From CATOSP01 sp034422355 (lineage in GTDB: Bacteria > Chloroflexota > Dehalococcoidia > Lucifugimonadales > UBA3495), in assembly GCA_034422355.1 (NCBI GenBank), contig DAOUJS010000149.1:1-30393 (forward strand): 30,393 bases of DNA. The letters run 5' to 3'. The translations under genes and the position numbers were made by a program. This document shows, one piece after another, positions 9,153 through 17,669 of this stretch. The notes under the pieces were generated by a model. That model was given only the letters and a program-made list of their open reading frames with translations, did no database searches and had not been told where the DNA came from. The stretch's first letter is position 1; every line of letters begins with the position of its first letter.

Positions 9153-9884
9153 ATGGGAACAAACCAACATGACTCCGAGCCGTCAGTAAAGGCCGTTTTC
9201 TTTGACCTGGACGGGACTCTCCTCGACCATGTGCTGGCGGAGCAACGTGCGGCCCAAGTTTTATATGAAAAGTATTCTTCAATCCTCCGGGCATCAACCC
9301 TCGAAGCATTTGCTAAAGATTGGGAAACCGCGTCCGAAAAGCACATGAACCAGTTCCTTCGCGGGAACATCAGCTTCGAGGAACAGAGACGACGGCGCAT
9401 CAGCTATGTAGTGCTGCATCCAGTCAGCCATGAAGAAGCGGACCGAATCTTCTCCGATTACCTGGAAGCATACGAGGCCAACTGGACTTTATTCCCGGAA
9501 GTGGGCGACGTCCTGGAAACATTGCGGGAACGCGAAGTCCGCATGAGCGTGATAACCAACGGCGATTCAGTACAGCAGAAGAACAAATTGCAGACCCTGG
9601 ACCTGACCCAATTCTTTGAGCACATCCTTATATCGGGAGAGTTGGGCATATCGAAACCCAACAAGGAGATCTTCCGAGCTGCAGCAGACCTTATGGGGTG
9701 CGGGACCGCGGAATGTATCCACATCGGGGACTCGTTTGACAATGACGTCAAAGGCGCAATGGGGGCAGGGATGCAGGCTGTGTGGCTGGACAGAGGCGGG
9801 AATGGGACGACACCCGAAGCAGGGGACGGATATACGCGCATCCGCAACCTCCTTGAAGTCTTGGGGTTTGAATGGTTACAGTAG
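9153..9884 (+). CDS. HAD superfamily hydrolase (subfamily IA, YjjG-like)
   Basis: This 243-aa protein carries all four HAD motifs. Motif I is FFDLDGT, with nucleophile Asp18 and acid/base Asp20. Motif II is the Thr in VITNGDS (~134). Motif III is the Lys in GISKPNKEIF (~167). Motif IV is HIGDSFDNDVKGA, with the GD near 192. A helical cap lies between motif I and II, as in subfamily IA. YjjG relatives dephosphorylate nucleoside monophosphates and some damaged or non-canonical ones; the substrate here is not certain. The ATG follows the CYTH stop with no gap, so translation is probably coupled. Confidence 0.88.
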   Translation: MGTNQHDSEPSVKAVFFDLDGTLLDHVLAEQRAAQVLYEKYSSILRASTLEAFAKDWETASEKHMNQFLRGNISFEEQRRRRISYVVLHPVSHEEADRIFSDYLEAYEANWTLFPEVGDVLETLREREVRMSVITNGDSVQQKNKLQTLDLTQFFEHILISGELGISKPNKEIFRAAADLMGCGTAECIHIGDSFDNDVKGAMGAGMQAVWLDRGGNGTTPEAGDGYTRIRNLLEVLGFEWLQ

Positions 9885-9964
9885 TCGATGGGTTTCTGTA
9901 GTATGTTCCGAGTCCAATGCCCAGGTAATCCAAGACGGGGAGATGGAATTATAGGGACTCCGAT

Positions 9965-11242
9965 TTGGTAGAGTCCGACTCCGGCGGACAGAGCACCGGG
10001 TCTTACGCGCGGCGGATGCTGGAGCCTTGGCGGTCGGCGAACTTCCGTTGGTACTGGACAGGGTCGGCCGTCCAGTCAATCTCCCAGGGAATGCAGTTCC
10101 TGGTCTTGGGCTGGCTGGTGCTGGAGGTGACCGGCTCCAAGACCCAGCTTGGACTGGTCTTGTTCATCTACGGCGTCCCCAACGTGGGGTTGCTGCCGGT
10201 GGGCGGAGTCATCGCCGACCGGATGGACCGGAAGCGGCTGCTGATAACCATTCAATTGTTAGTGGGAGCGCTTGTCGCCGCGCTGGCCACACTTACCGCA
10301 GCCGGCGCCGTGGAAGTCTGGCACATCTACCTGGGCGGGGCCGTGCTGGGAGTGTTGCAGGCGCTGAACCAACCGGCGCGGGTGGCAATGCTCTCAGACC
10401 TGGTGGGCGAAGGGACACTGCTGGATGCTGTAGCACACTTCAACGCCGCGGTACACATGGGCAGGATCGCCGGACCGCCGCTGGTCGGGGCCGTTATCGA
10501 CGGGCTGAGCATCAGCGCGGCCCTGTTTATGAACGCTTCCTTCTTCGCGGTCAGCGTAGTGTGCGTGACCCGGCTCAGGATTTCGGCCCGTGTCCAACAG
10601 AGGGACCGGGGGCCGTTTCTCAGGAACTTCCTGGACGGCTTCATACATATACGGGACGCGCCGGTGCTGCTGACCGTGATCGTGCTGGCCTGCTCATTCG
10701 GCGGGTTTGGCATGTCCCACCTGCAGGTTATACCAGCCTTTGCCAAGGACCAACTGGACAGCGGAGCCTACGAGGCCGGACTGCTGCTATTAGCATCGGG
10801 AATCGGCTCCCTCATCGGCAACCTGTCCCTCACATTTATGAGCCGGGCCTGGTTGTACCGATGGCTGCTGGGCTGCCTGGGGCTGTTCTGCATAACGCTG
10901 ACAATGTTCGCCTGGACGACCTGGTTCTGGGGAGCATGGGCGCTGTTCCTGGTGGTGGGAGTGCTGAGCCTGGGCACGGTCTGGCCCCTGTCCACCACCA
11001 TCCTGCAACTGGCGTCGCCAGCGGAGGTGCGTGGCAGGGTAATGGGAGTGCTGCACTTCACCCCCGGCTTCCACTACCTGGGTGCGCTGCCGCTGGCTGC
11101 GGCTGCGGGTTGGGTGGGCTGGCCGCTGTCAATAACAATCGCCGCGGCGATATGCCTGCTGGTAACGGTATGGTTCGGCCTGGTCAGGTCTGCGGGGAGA
11201 GGACTAGCCTTGACGCCCTCGGCTGTGGCGAGCGCAACGTAA
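9965..11242 (+). CDS. MFS transporter, MFS_3/EntS-like exporter
   Basis: The 425-aa product has about twelve hydrophobic helices. The motif A loop between TM2 and TM3 reads GGVIADRMDRKRLL. ALNQPARVAMLSDLV and the FNAAVHMGRIAGPPLVGAVI stretch are typical of the MFS_3 family, which includes the enterobactin exporter EntS and other drug or siderophore exporters. The start used is TTG at 9965 with AGGGA upstream; the ATG at 10017 (MLEPWRSANFRWYW) is a good alternative because family members often begin just before this motif. It lies 80 bp after the HAD gene. The cargo cannot be deduced. Confidence 0.85.
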   Translation: MVESDSGGQSTGSYARRMLEPWRSANFRWYWTGSAVQSISQGMQFLVLGWLVLEVTGSKTQLGLVLFIYGVPNVGLLPVGGVIADRMDRKRLLITIQLLVGALVAALATLTAAGAVEVWHIYLGGAVLGVLQALNQPARVAMLSDLVGEGTLLDAVAHFNAAVHMGRIAGPPLVGAVIDGLSISAALFMNASFFAVSVVCVTRLRISARVQQRDRGPFLRNFLDGFIHIRDAPVLLTVIVLACSFGGFGMSHLQVIPAFAKDQLDSGAYEAGLLLLASGIGSLIGNLSLTFMSRAWLYRWLLGCLGLFCITLTMFAWTTWFWGAWALFLVVGVLSLGTVWPLSTTILQLASPAEVRGRVMGVLHFTPGFHYLGALPLAAAAGWVGWPLSITIAAAICLLVTVWFGLVRSAGRGLALTPSAVASAT

Positions 11243-11270
11243 CTCCCCTGATGTAAACTCCCCTGATGTA
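11241..11270. repeat. Perfect 15-bp tandem duplication
   Basis: AACTCCCCTGATGTA occurs twice head to tail. The first copy includes the last bases of the MFS stop codon; the second follows directly. It looks like a recent replication-slippage event with no further copies. Confidence 0.9.
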
Positions 11271-11338
11271 ATGGAGATGAATCCAGGAGGCTACGACTCT
11301 AGCGAGCATGAGCTCGGCGCCGGAGGGTAGACAATTTC

Positions 11339-11860
11339 CTACTGGTTCAAACCGCGCTGCATCCCACGGAGGTAGCCTGCCTGTCCGCCGTGCTGGTTGA
11401 CCTCCCAGATCAGCATACGGAACATGTCGCCGATGGCGATGGTCTCGCCGCGGCGGTTGGTCATCGTAGTCTCTGCCAAGGAAGTGTCGTCGTGCCGGGA
11501 CAGGAACTCCAGCAGGTTCCCCCGGGCGGCGTTGGCGTATTCCAGGAGCAGGTCCTTGCCTGGACAGTTCCAGTTTGCCAGGTCCTCCTCGGTGTAACCG
11601 AACCCCACGTTCATCGGCTCCGGCTGGAAACCGAGACGCTCGGCCCATCCCGTCTCGTATAGCTGCGGTTCCTGCTTGGCCAGGCTCTGCACCCACATGT
11701 CCAGCGCACGCCCGTAGTGCCACAGAATAAACCCGATTGAGTGGCATTGGTCGTTGGGCCGGTACTCTACTTCGGCCTGGGTCAGTCCGTCCACGTACCG
11801 CTCCATCCATTCCCAGTGGGTCTCAAAGGACTGGCGGATAAAATCTTGCAGCACTGGCAT
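11339..11860 (-). CDS. DinB-like (DinB_2/YfiT superfamily) protein
   Basis: The 173-aa protein fits the four-helix bundle DinB superfamily. It starts with a helix around FETHWEWMERYVDGL, followed by the first metal-ligand motif GFILWHYGRALDMW (His48). A C-terminal helix carries WEVNQHGGQAGYLRGM (His157). Members are metal-dependent enzymes, often thiol S-transferases or stress-induced proteins of unknown reaction. The substrate here is unknown. The ATG has AGGAG six bases upstream. It lies downstream of dapA on the same strand but beyond a terminator hairpin, so it probably has its own promoter. Confidence 0.75.
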   Translation of the reverse strand: MPVLQDFIRQSFETHWEWMERYVDGLTQAEVEYRPNDQCHSIGFILWHYGRALDMWVQSLAKQEPQLYETGWAERLGFQPEPMNVGFGYTEEDLANWNCPGKDLLLEYANAARGNLLEFLSRHDDTSLAETTMTNRRGETIAIGDMFRMLIWEVNQHGGQAGYLRGMQRGLNQ

Positions 11861-11908
11861 ATTGCGCTCCTGAGCATAGATTTGGAACGTGCTTACGCAA
11901 GCAAACAG

Positions 11909-11932
11909 CAGCCCCCCGTTTCCGAGGGGCTG
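11909..11932 (-). terminator. Terminator hairpin downstream of dapA
   Basis: A 7-bp CAGCCCC/GGGGCTG stem is extended by an inner CG/CG pair across one mismatch. On the minus strand it is followed by the moderately T-rich CTGTTTGCTTG. It sits 34 bp after the dapA stop and closes the dapB-asd-ALDH-dapA cluster. Confidence 0.55.
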
Positions 11933-11965
11933 GCCGCATAAACTGTCCGGGTTGGGTAAAGGCAG

Positions 11966-12862
11966 CTAGGCCGGTACGGGCAGGTCGATCTCGTAGTTGA
12001 CGAGAACATCCCGGATCTGGGCCGCGGAGGCGTCATCCGCGGGAATCAGGGGCAGTCTCGGTTCACCAACGTTGAAACCAACCTGGTTCAGAGAGTACTT
12101 GACCGGGATGGGGTTGGACACGACGAACAACACCTTGAACAGGGGATGCAGCCTCCGGTGTTCAGCAGCCGCGCCCTCCACGTCTCCCTCGAGGAGCAGA
12201 CCCATCATCTGCTTGATCTGGCTGCCGACCAGGTGGGAGGCAACGGAGACAACGCCGTAGCCGCCGGTGGCCATGATGTAGAAGGTCTCGTTGTCGTTGC
12301 CGCTCCAGACCTTGAACCCCGGCTTGGCCCCGTCGATGATGCGGGTCACCTGGTCCATGTCGCTGCCCGCTTCCTTCACGCCGATGATGTTGTCGATGTG
12401 ACTGAGGCGGATGGTGGTGGCGTCTGACATGTTCAGGCTGGTGCGGCTGGTGACGTTGTAGACCATGCAGGGCAGGTCCACGTGGGCCGCAATGGCCTTG
12501 AAGTGCTGGTACAGCCCTTCCTGGGGAGGCTTGTTGTAGTAGGGCACCACCAGAAGCAGACCGTCTACGCCCTGCTTTTGCGCTTCCATGCTCAACTCGA
12601 TGCTTTCGCTGGTGCTGTAGTTGCCGGTGCCGGCAATCACCGCCGCGCTTTCGCCGAGGGCGTCCTTGATCTCGCCGTACAGCCGCAGCTTCTCATCGGT
12701 GGTCAGGGTCGGAGACTCGCCCGTGGTGCCCGATACGATGACGCCGTCGCTGCCGGAGGCTACCAGCGCCTTGGCGAGGCTCTTGGCCTGTTCGTAGTCC
12801 ACCTGCCCCTGCTCGTCGAACGGGGTGACCATCGCTGTTATGAGTCTGCCAATCTCCACCAT
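11966..12862 (-). CDS. dapA: 4-hydroxy-tetrahydrodipicolinate synthase
   Basis: DapA condenses pyruvate with aspartate-4-semialdehyde, the first committed step to diaminopimelate and lysine. The 298-aa protein has the family length and motifs. GTTGESPTL holds the Thr pair (46-47). Tyr135 is in MVYNVTSRTSLNM, and the Schiff-base Lys163 is in IIGVKEAGSD, matching E. coli Tyr133 and Lys161. VVPYYNKPPQEGLYQHF is also typical. The ATG has a perfect AGGAGG six bases upstream. It is the last gene of the cluster dapB-asd-ALDH-dapA, about 85 bp after the ALDH, and is followed by a terminator. Confidence 0.95.
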   Translation of the reverse strand: MVEIGRLITAMVTPFDEQGQVDYEQAKSLAKALVASGSDGVIVSGTTGESPTLTTDEKLRLYGEIKDALGESAAVIAGTGNYSTSESIELSMEAQKQGVDGLLLVVPYYNKPPQEGLYQHFKAIAAHVDLPCMVYNVTSRTSLNMSDATTIRLSHIDNIIGVKEAGSDMDQVTRIIDGAKPGFKVWSGNDNETFYIMATGGYGVVSVASHLVGSQIKQMMGLLLEGDVEGAAAEHRRLHPLFKVLFVVSNPIPVKYSLNQVGFNVGEPRLPLIPADDASAAQIRDVLVNYEIDLPVPA

Positions 12863-12948
12863 GTCGGGCCTCCTCTTGAAGTACGGTTCCCAAACGCGGC
12901 CGCTGCCGGCCCCACCTGCTTATGGGACCCGCCTCCTGGTATTGGTTC

Positions 12949-14469
12949 CTACTGTTTGATTACCTGCGCATAAGGAGGTTTCATCGTCAGGCCGGTGCCG
13001 TCGGTGAAAATCTGCTTGACTTCCAGGAAGTCCTCCAGACCATAGTAACCCAACTCCCGGCCTATGCCACTCTGCTTGTACCCACCCCAGATGCCTTCCA
13101 CCGGCTGGGCGTAATTGTCCCAAATCCAGATTGTCCCGGCCCGTATCCGGCGGGCGACGCGCATGGCCCGGGGATAGTCCGCACTCCATACACCAGCCAC
13201 CAAGCCGAAGTCCACGTCGTTGGACAGGTGTATCGCCTCTTCCTCATCCTTGAAGGTGGTCACGGCCACCACCGGGCCGAAAATCTCCTCCTGGCTCAGC
13301 CGTGAGGAGTTGTCCACCTCATCGAAGATGGTTGGCTCGAAGTAATACCCGTTGTCGAACGCCTCTCCGCGGAGCTTGTTGCCGCCTGTAACCAGCTTGA
13401 AGGCGTCCATCCCGAAGTCCACGTACTCCTGGACCACCCGCTCCTGGGAACTGGAAATCAGCGGCCCCATATCGGTTGATTGCAGGGATGGGTCTCCGAC
13501 CTCGATGCCCTCGGTCAACTCAACGACTCTGGAGAGGAATTCGTCGTGGATGCCTTCCTGCACGATCAACCTGGTGGTCGCGCCGCAGGCCTGGCCGGCG
13601 TTCCTGAACATCCCGAAGATGGCGGCGCGGGATGCCGCGTCTACGTCAGCGTCATCGAAGATCACGTAGGGGGCCTTGCCGCCCAACTCCAGGCTCACTC
13701 GCTTCACGTCGTGGGCCGCCCGGGCCGCAATGTCCTTACCCGTGCCCGTCTCCCCGGTGAAGGAAATCTTGTCTATCTTGGTGCTGGTCACCATCTCCGC
13801 GCCTATCAACCGGCCCGGACCGGACACCAGGTTGACCACTCCCGCGGGCAGGGATGTCTGGTGCATCAGCTTGATGAGCTCGTAGGAAGCCGCAGGGGTG
13901 TAGCTGGCTGGTTTCACTACCAGCGTGCAGCCGGCTGCAAGGGCAGGGGCTACCTTTCTTGCCGTCTGGGTCAGGGGGAAGTTCCAGGGAGTAATCAGCC
14001 CAACCACGCCGATGGGTTCCTTGACCAGGTTGATCATCGACCCGGTGGGCAGGGTGAAGGTCTCGCCGTAAATCTTGCCCGCCAGTCCGGCGTAGAAGTC
14101 GAAAATGTCGGCGGCGGCGGCCACGTGGGGCACAGCCTGGCGCATGGGCATACCCACTTCCAGGCTCACCACTTTCGCCAGGCGGTCGGCGTTTTCCCGC
14201 ATCAACTGGGCGGTGCGGAAAAGCACCTGCTCCCGCAACTTATAGTTGTACACCCAGTTTTCCGTGTTGGAGTCGAAGGCTTCCCTTGCCGCGTCTATGG
14301 CGGCCCGCACGTCTTCGACGCTTCCCTCGGCTGCGGCGGTAGCCACCTCCCTTGTGTTGGCCGGGTTCTCCCGCTCGAAAACGAATCCCCCGGTAGCAGC
14401 CCCCTCCTCCCCTTTGATGATCAAGGGGCTGGAAAGAGGCAACTGCAACGCTGTGCCGGTTGAGGACAT
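12949..14469 (-). CDS. NAD(P)-dependent aldehyde dehydrogenase (betaine-aldehyde-dehydrogenase-like)
   Basis: The 506-aa ALDH is complete. The TPWNFP motif carries the oxyanion-hole Asn163, and Lys186 is in VVKPASYTP. The cofactor loop is SFTGETGTGKDIA, the general base Glu261 is in LELGGKAP, and the catalytic Cys295 is in GQACGATTR. EEIFGPVVAV and the C-terminal GGYKQSGIGRELG are also standard. It oxidises an aldehyde to the acid; the closest types act on betaine aldehyde or amino-aldehydes, but the substrate is not fixed by sequence. It sits between asd and dapA on one strand, an unusual place that suggests co-transcription with lysine-pathway genes. The ATG has a weak AAGG upstream. Confidence 0.92.
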   Translation of the reverse strand: MSSTGTALQLPLSSPLIIKGEEGAATGGFVFERENPANTREVATAAAEGSVEDVRAAIDAAREAFDSNTENWVYNYKLREQVLFRTAQLMRENADRLAKVVSLEVGMPMRQAVPHVAAAADIFDFYAGLAGKIYGETFTLPTGSMINLVKEPIGVVGLITPWNFPLTQTARKVAPALAAGCTLVVKPASYTPAASYELIKLMHQTSLPAGVVNLVSGPGRLIGAEMVTSTKIDKISFTGETGTGKDIAARAAHDVKRVSLELGGKAPYVIFDDADVDAASRAAIFGMFRNAGQACGATTRLIVQEGIHDEFLSRVVELTEGIEVGDPSLQSTDMGPLISSSQERVVQEYVDFGMDAFKLVTGGNKLRGEAFDNGYYFEPTIFDEVDNSSRLSQEEIFGPVVAVTTFKDEEEAIHLSNDVDFGLVAGVWSADYPRAMRVARRIRAGTIWIWDNYAQPVEGIWGGYKQSGIGRELGYYGLEDFLEVKQIFTDGTGLTMKPPYAQVIKQ

Positions 14470-14508
14470 TGCTGGCCAACCTTTCTTCCCGGCGGGGCGC
14501 CGGACTGA

Positions 14509-15567
14509 TTAAGACCCGCTTGCCACGGTCCGGGGTCTCAGGCACTCGCGGGCTGCCAACTCTTCAGCTATCTGTATGGAGTTGAGCGCCGCGCCCTTCC
14601 GCAGATTGTCGGACACGACCCACATGACCAGGCCGTTTGGATGGGACAGGTCGCGGCGGATGCGACCTACGAAAACGTCGTCGGTCCCGGCCACGTCCCA
14701 GGGCATCGGGTAGACGCCACGCTCCGGGTCGTCCAGCACGGTGACGCCCGGGGCCGCGTTGAGAATCTCCCGCGCCTCCTCCGGGGACATCGGCTCTTCA
14801 AGCTCGATGTGGACTGCCGCGCTGTGGGATATGAGGACCGGCACCCGGACACAGGTAGCGGATACGCGCAGGTCCGGGATATGCATAATCTTGCGGGACT
14901 CCTGGACCATCTTCTGCTCTTCGTTGGTGTACCCTGTGTCCAGGAATCGGTCGATGCGCGGGATAACGTTGAAGCCTATCTGGTGGTCCAACGCCTCAGC
15001 TTCCACGTTGTCCTGGCCGTTGAGCAGTTGCCCAGTCTGTTGCCTTAGCTCATCCATCGCCGCGCCGCCCGCGCCGGAAACCGACTGGTAGGTGTCGGCT
15101 ACAATACGCACCACTGGATTAGCTTGCTGTAAGGGATGGCACACCATCACAATGGGCGTGGTGGAACAGTTGGGGATGGATATGATGCCCCGGTGGTCTT
15201 CCACGTCCGCGCCGTTGACCTCCGGTACGACCAGGGGAACGTCCTCGTCCATACGGAATGCGGAGCTATCGTCGATTACCGTTGCCCCGGCAGCCACGGC
15301 CATCGGGGCGAACTTGCGGCTCATCTCCGTGCTGACGGATATGAAGGCAATGTCGATGTCCCGAAAGGACTCCTCGGTGGTCTCCTCGACCACGAGTTCC
15401 TGACCGCCGGCCTTGAGCTTGCGGCCAGCAGAGCGGCTGGAAGCAAGCGCCTTGATCTTAGGCAGCCGCCGTTCCCCTTTCGAGGACCAACGCGATTCGA
15501 CGATCTTCAGGAACTCGGTCCCCACGGCTCCGGTGGCGCCCACTACGCCCAAGGTCAGGTCTTGCAC
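14509..15567 (-). CDS. asd: Aspartate-semialdehyde dehydrogenase
   Basis: Asd reduces aspartyl-4-phosphate to aspartate-4-semialdehyde, the branch point to lysine, threonine and methionine. The Rossmann motif LGVVGATGAVG lies at the N-terminus. The active-site Cys (~134) is in IPNCSTTPIVM, and SHSAAVHIELEEP and WVVSDNLRKGAALN mark the C-terminal half. I place the start at GTG 15567 because an ideal AGGAGG lies five bases upstream; the ATG nine codons earlier would overlap that site. The protein is then 352 aa. Its product is the substrate of DapA in the same cluster. Confidence 0.94.
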   Translation of the reverse strand: MQDLTLGVVGATGAVGTEFLKIVESRWSSKGERRLPKIKALASSRSAGRKLKAGGQELVVEETTEESFRDIDIAFISVSTEMSRKFAPMAVAAGATVIDDSSAFRMDEDVPLVVPEVNGADVEDHRGIISIPNCSTTPIVMVCHPLQQANPVVRIVADTYQSVSGAGGAAMDELRQQTGQLLNGQDNVEAEALDHQIGFNVIPRIDRFLDTGYTNEEQKMVQESRKIMHIPDLRVSATCVRVPVLISHSAAVHIELEEPMSPEEAREILNAAPGVTVLDDPERGVYPMPWDVAGTDDVFVGRIRRDLSHPNGLVMWVVSDNLRKGAALNSIQIAEELAARECLRPRTVASGS

Positions 15568-15666
15568 GGATTCCTCCTGAGAACGTCGCCCCATACCCGG
15601 CTGCTGGCCGGGGAGCGGGGAACAGGATCCGTCCCCAGATCAGATTGAACGGTAAATTTGTCCCGG

Positions 15667-16455
15667 CTACAGGCCAAGGACGTTTTCCAAGCCTACCACA
15701 AGACCCGGACGGTTCACAACCTCGCGGATGCAGCGCAGGACGCCGGGCATGTAGCAGTCCCGCCCCAGGGTGTCGTGCCGCAGGGATACGGTCTGACCCA
15801 GCGCCCCGAAGATGACCTCGTGGTGCGCGCTGCGCCCCGGCATCCGTATGCTGTGTACCGTGACCCCGTTGTGCTCCGCGCCCCGGGAGCCAGGCAGGTT
15901 CTCCCGCTCGGTCTGGTTCCGGGTGAACTCCTTCCGGTCTCCCAGGCTCCGGGCCAGGGCGACGGCAAACCCCGACGGAGCATCGATCTTGGCCTCGTGG
16001 TGAGCCTCTATGATGTCCACGTAGTCGAAGTAGGCCGCAGCCTCCTCTGCCAGTTTCTTCAGAACCACCGCGCCGAGGGCGAAATTAGGGGCGACCACGA
16101 TGCCGATGTTCTTGTCGTGGGCCACCGCATCCAGTTGTTGCAGGTTGTCGTCGGTGAGTCCGCTTGCCCCCAGCACCAGGTTGGTTGATGCGGCCGCCCC
16201 CTGCATGGCAGCTTCCATGCAGACCGTGGCGTTGGTGAAGTCCACCAGCACGTCAGGCTGAGTATCGCGCAGCATGGACGCAAGGTCGGTTGAAAGCGGG
16301 ACCTCACCGCCACCCGAGACTGCCAGCACAGGCCCGCGCTCCTGGCGGCAGACCGCACCCACCAGTTCCATGCCATCGTCCCGGCTGACCGCGGCGACGG
16401 TTTCCGTACCCATTTTGCCGGTAGCGCCATTGACAACCACCCGAATGGCCGCCAT
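15667..16455 (-). CDS. dapB: 4-hydroxy-tetrahydrodipicolinate reductase
   Basis: DapB reduces the DapA product with NAD(P)H in diaminopimelate/lysine synthesis. The 262-aa protein starts with the dinucleotide motif VVNGATGKMG. VLVDFTNATVCMEAA follows, then APNFALGAVVLKKLA and the catalytic signature EAHHEAKIDAPSG (His152-153, Lys156, Asp158). The C-terminal HSIRMPGRSAHHEVIFGA segment is also typical. A GGGGGT is placed well upstream of the ATG. It is the first gene of the cluster, ~100 bp before asd. dapF, dapL and lysA are not in the window. Confidence 0.95.
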   Translation of the reverse strand: MAAIRVVVNGATGKMGTETVAAVSRDDGMELVGAVCRQERGPVLAVSGGGEVPLSTDLASMLRDTQPDVLVDFTNATVCMEAAMQGAAASTNLVLGASGLTDDNLQQLDAVAHDKNIGIVVAPNFALGAVVLKKLAEEAAAYFDYVDIIEAHHEAKIDAPSGFAVALARSLGDRKEFTRNQTERENLPGSRGAEHNGVTVHSIRMPGRSAHHEVIFGALGQTVSLRHDTLGRDCYMPGVLRCIREVVNRPGLVVGLENVLGL

Positions 16456-16496
16456 ATCTACCCCCTTGCAGTGCCGTATCCTGCTTGAGAACCACG

Positions 16497-16514
16497 AATA
16501 TCAGCAGGGATATT
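16497..16514. promoter_or_regulatory. Small palindrome upstream of dapB, possible operator
   Basis: AATATC and GATATT form a perfect 6-bp inverted repeat around a 6-bp spacer, 42 bp before the dapB ATG in the divergent region shared with the Uma2 gene. On the minus strand it overlaps a TGCTAATAT that could be an extended -10. No regulator is identified. Confidence 0.3.
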
Positions 16515-16626
16515 AGCACGGATTAGACAGGCGTGGAAGTTGGAGCGGGCACGTTTCGCGCCGAACTCAGTCCATGCTATGATGCCCTTGCGATACAGAC
16601 ATCCACCCGCCCGTATTGAGGCCCCT

Positions 16627-17349
16627 ATGACCTCCATCACATCGCAACAGACCGCGCCCGCAACCCGCGATTTCATCCCCTACCAACGGGACTATTCCGA
16701 CGATTTCTGCTATCCGGAACCCAGGAAGAAGCCAGACGGCATGGAACAAAGCCCCACCATCATCGACTGCGCCTACATCCTGATGGACTACTTCTCCGGT
16801 CGCCCGGATGTGCTGGTGGACGCCGGCGGCGAGGTCTACTACGACCGCAGCGACCGCGTCCGGTGCAAGGTGGCCCCGGACCTGTACGTGTCCTTCGGGG
16901 TGGACTCTGCGGCCGTCTTCGACCGGGACGCCTACCTGGTATGGGAGGCGGGCAAGCCCCCGGACTTCGCCCTGGAGGTGGCTTCGAGGAGCACCCATGA
17001 CCGGGACACGGGATACAAGCCGGGACTGTACGAGGCCATCGGAGTGCAGGAATACTGGCGCTTCGACCCGAGAGGTGGAGGCTATCACGGCTACGAGTTG
17101 GCAGGAGAGACTCTGGTTGAGGGCATGTACCACCCCGTAGAGATAAGCGAAATGCCGGACGGAGTGATACAGGGATACAGCCCGGTCCTCGGGCTGCACC
17201 TGTGCGTGCGGGAGCGGCGGTTGTTCTTCCGCGACCCGGCGACGGGACTTGACCTGGCCGGTCTCAAGGAGGAGCGGGACGCCCGCCGGGCCGCCGAAAC
17301 GGAAGTTGAACGGCTCCGGTCGGAACTGCGCCGCTTGCGAGGGCAGTAG
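16627..17349 (+). CDS. Uma2 family endonuclease-like protein (DUF820)
   Basis: The 240-aa protein has the PD-(D/E)XK core of the Uma2 family. KVAPDLYVSFG carries the metal-binding Asp, and PPDFALEVASRST carries the ExxS motif. The helix after it contains HDRDTGYKPGLYEAIGVQEYW. The tail (KEERDARRAAETEVERL onward) is a predicted coiled coil, common in cyanobacterial and Chloroflexota members. The family is often expanded and its targets are unknown. I choose ATG 16627 because a GAGG lies upstream; ATGs at 16540 and 16579 are in frame but lack a ribosome site. It ends at a strong terminator before cas9 and is probably unrelated to the CRISPR system. Confidence 0.82.
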   Translation: MTSITSQQTAPATRDFIPYQRDYSDDFCYPEPRKKPDGMEQSPTIIDCAYILMDYFSGRPDVLVDAGGEVYYDRSDRVRCKVAPDLYVSFGVDSAAVFDRDAYLVWEAGKPPDFALEVASRSTHDRDTGYKPGLYEAIGVQEYWRFDPRGGGYHGYELAGETLVEGMYHPVEISEMPDGVIQGYSPVLGLHLCVRERRLFFRDPATGLDLAGLKEERDARRAAETEVERLRSELRRLRGQ

Positions 17350-17512
17350 ACCCCAGAGCATAGGAAATGCGGCAATTCGGTCGCCGGTCCATCTTGAGCA
17401 TGAGACATTCCGCGTCAGGTGGGCAGATGACCGAAACCCGAATTTAGTGGTCAATTCGTGCAACCCGCACATGCGGGCAGTGCGGAAGGACTGACCGGCA
17501 AGAGACACTGGA

Positions 17513-17541
17513 GGACAGGTTGCGGCCTGTCCTTTTATTTT
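17513..17541 (+). terminator. Strong rho-independent terminator after the Uma2 gene
   Basis: A perfect 7-bp GGACAGG/CCTGTCC stem with loop TTGCGG is followed by TTTTATTTT. It isolates the cas9 operon from upstream transcription. A second hairpin (CCCGCA/TGCGGG, 17464-17477) lies just before it. The remainder of the 320-bp gap to cas9 holds the promoter candidate and a small TAGGC/GCCTA palindrome at 17631-17645. Confidence 0.85.
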
Positions 17542-17584
17542 CTGCCGATGGTCGTTCAGGGGACCTCCCCAATCTCTCATCCGA

Positions 17585-17590
17585 TATAAT
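17585..17590 (+). promoter_or_regulatory. Candidate -10 box of the cas9-cas1-cas2 operon
   Basis: A perfect TATAAT lies 80 bp before the cas9 ATG, just after the Uma2 terminator. No good -35 hexamer is seen at 16-18 bp spacing, so the promoter would be weak or activator-dependent. Confidence 0.35.
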
Positions 17591-17669
17591 GCCGCTAAAG
17601 ATTGTCTACAAAGGCTCTTGGTGTGTTGACTAGGCTATAGGCCTAATCTCTGAGCAGGCGGATGCAGTA

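Noticed and set aside
10216..10228. 13-nt match between spacer 3 (minus reading CGACCGGATGGAC) and the MFS transporter motif A.
   Set aside because: Only 13 of 29 bases match; the codons belong to a common DRMD motif in GC-rich DNA. Likely chance, not self-targeting.
10027..11256. 409-aa open frame on plus overlapping the MFS transporter.
   Set aside because: It is a frame-shifted shadow: Gly/Arg/Pro-rich, no motif, while the MFS frame has clear helices.
16540..16626. Longer N-terminus for the Uma2 protein from ATG 16540 or 16579.
   Set aside because: No ribosome site, and the extra residues do not look like family sequence.
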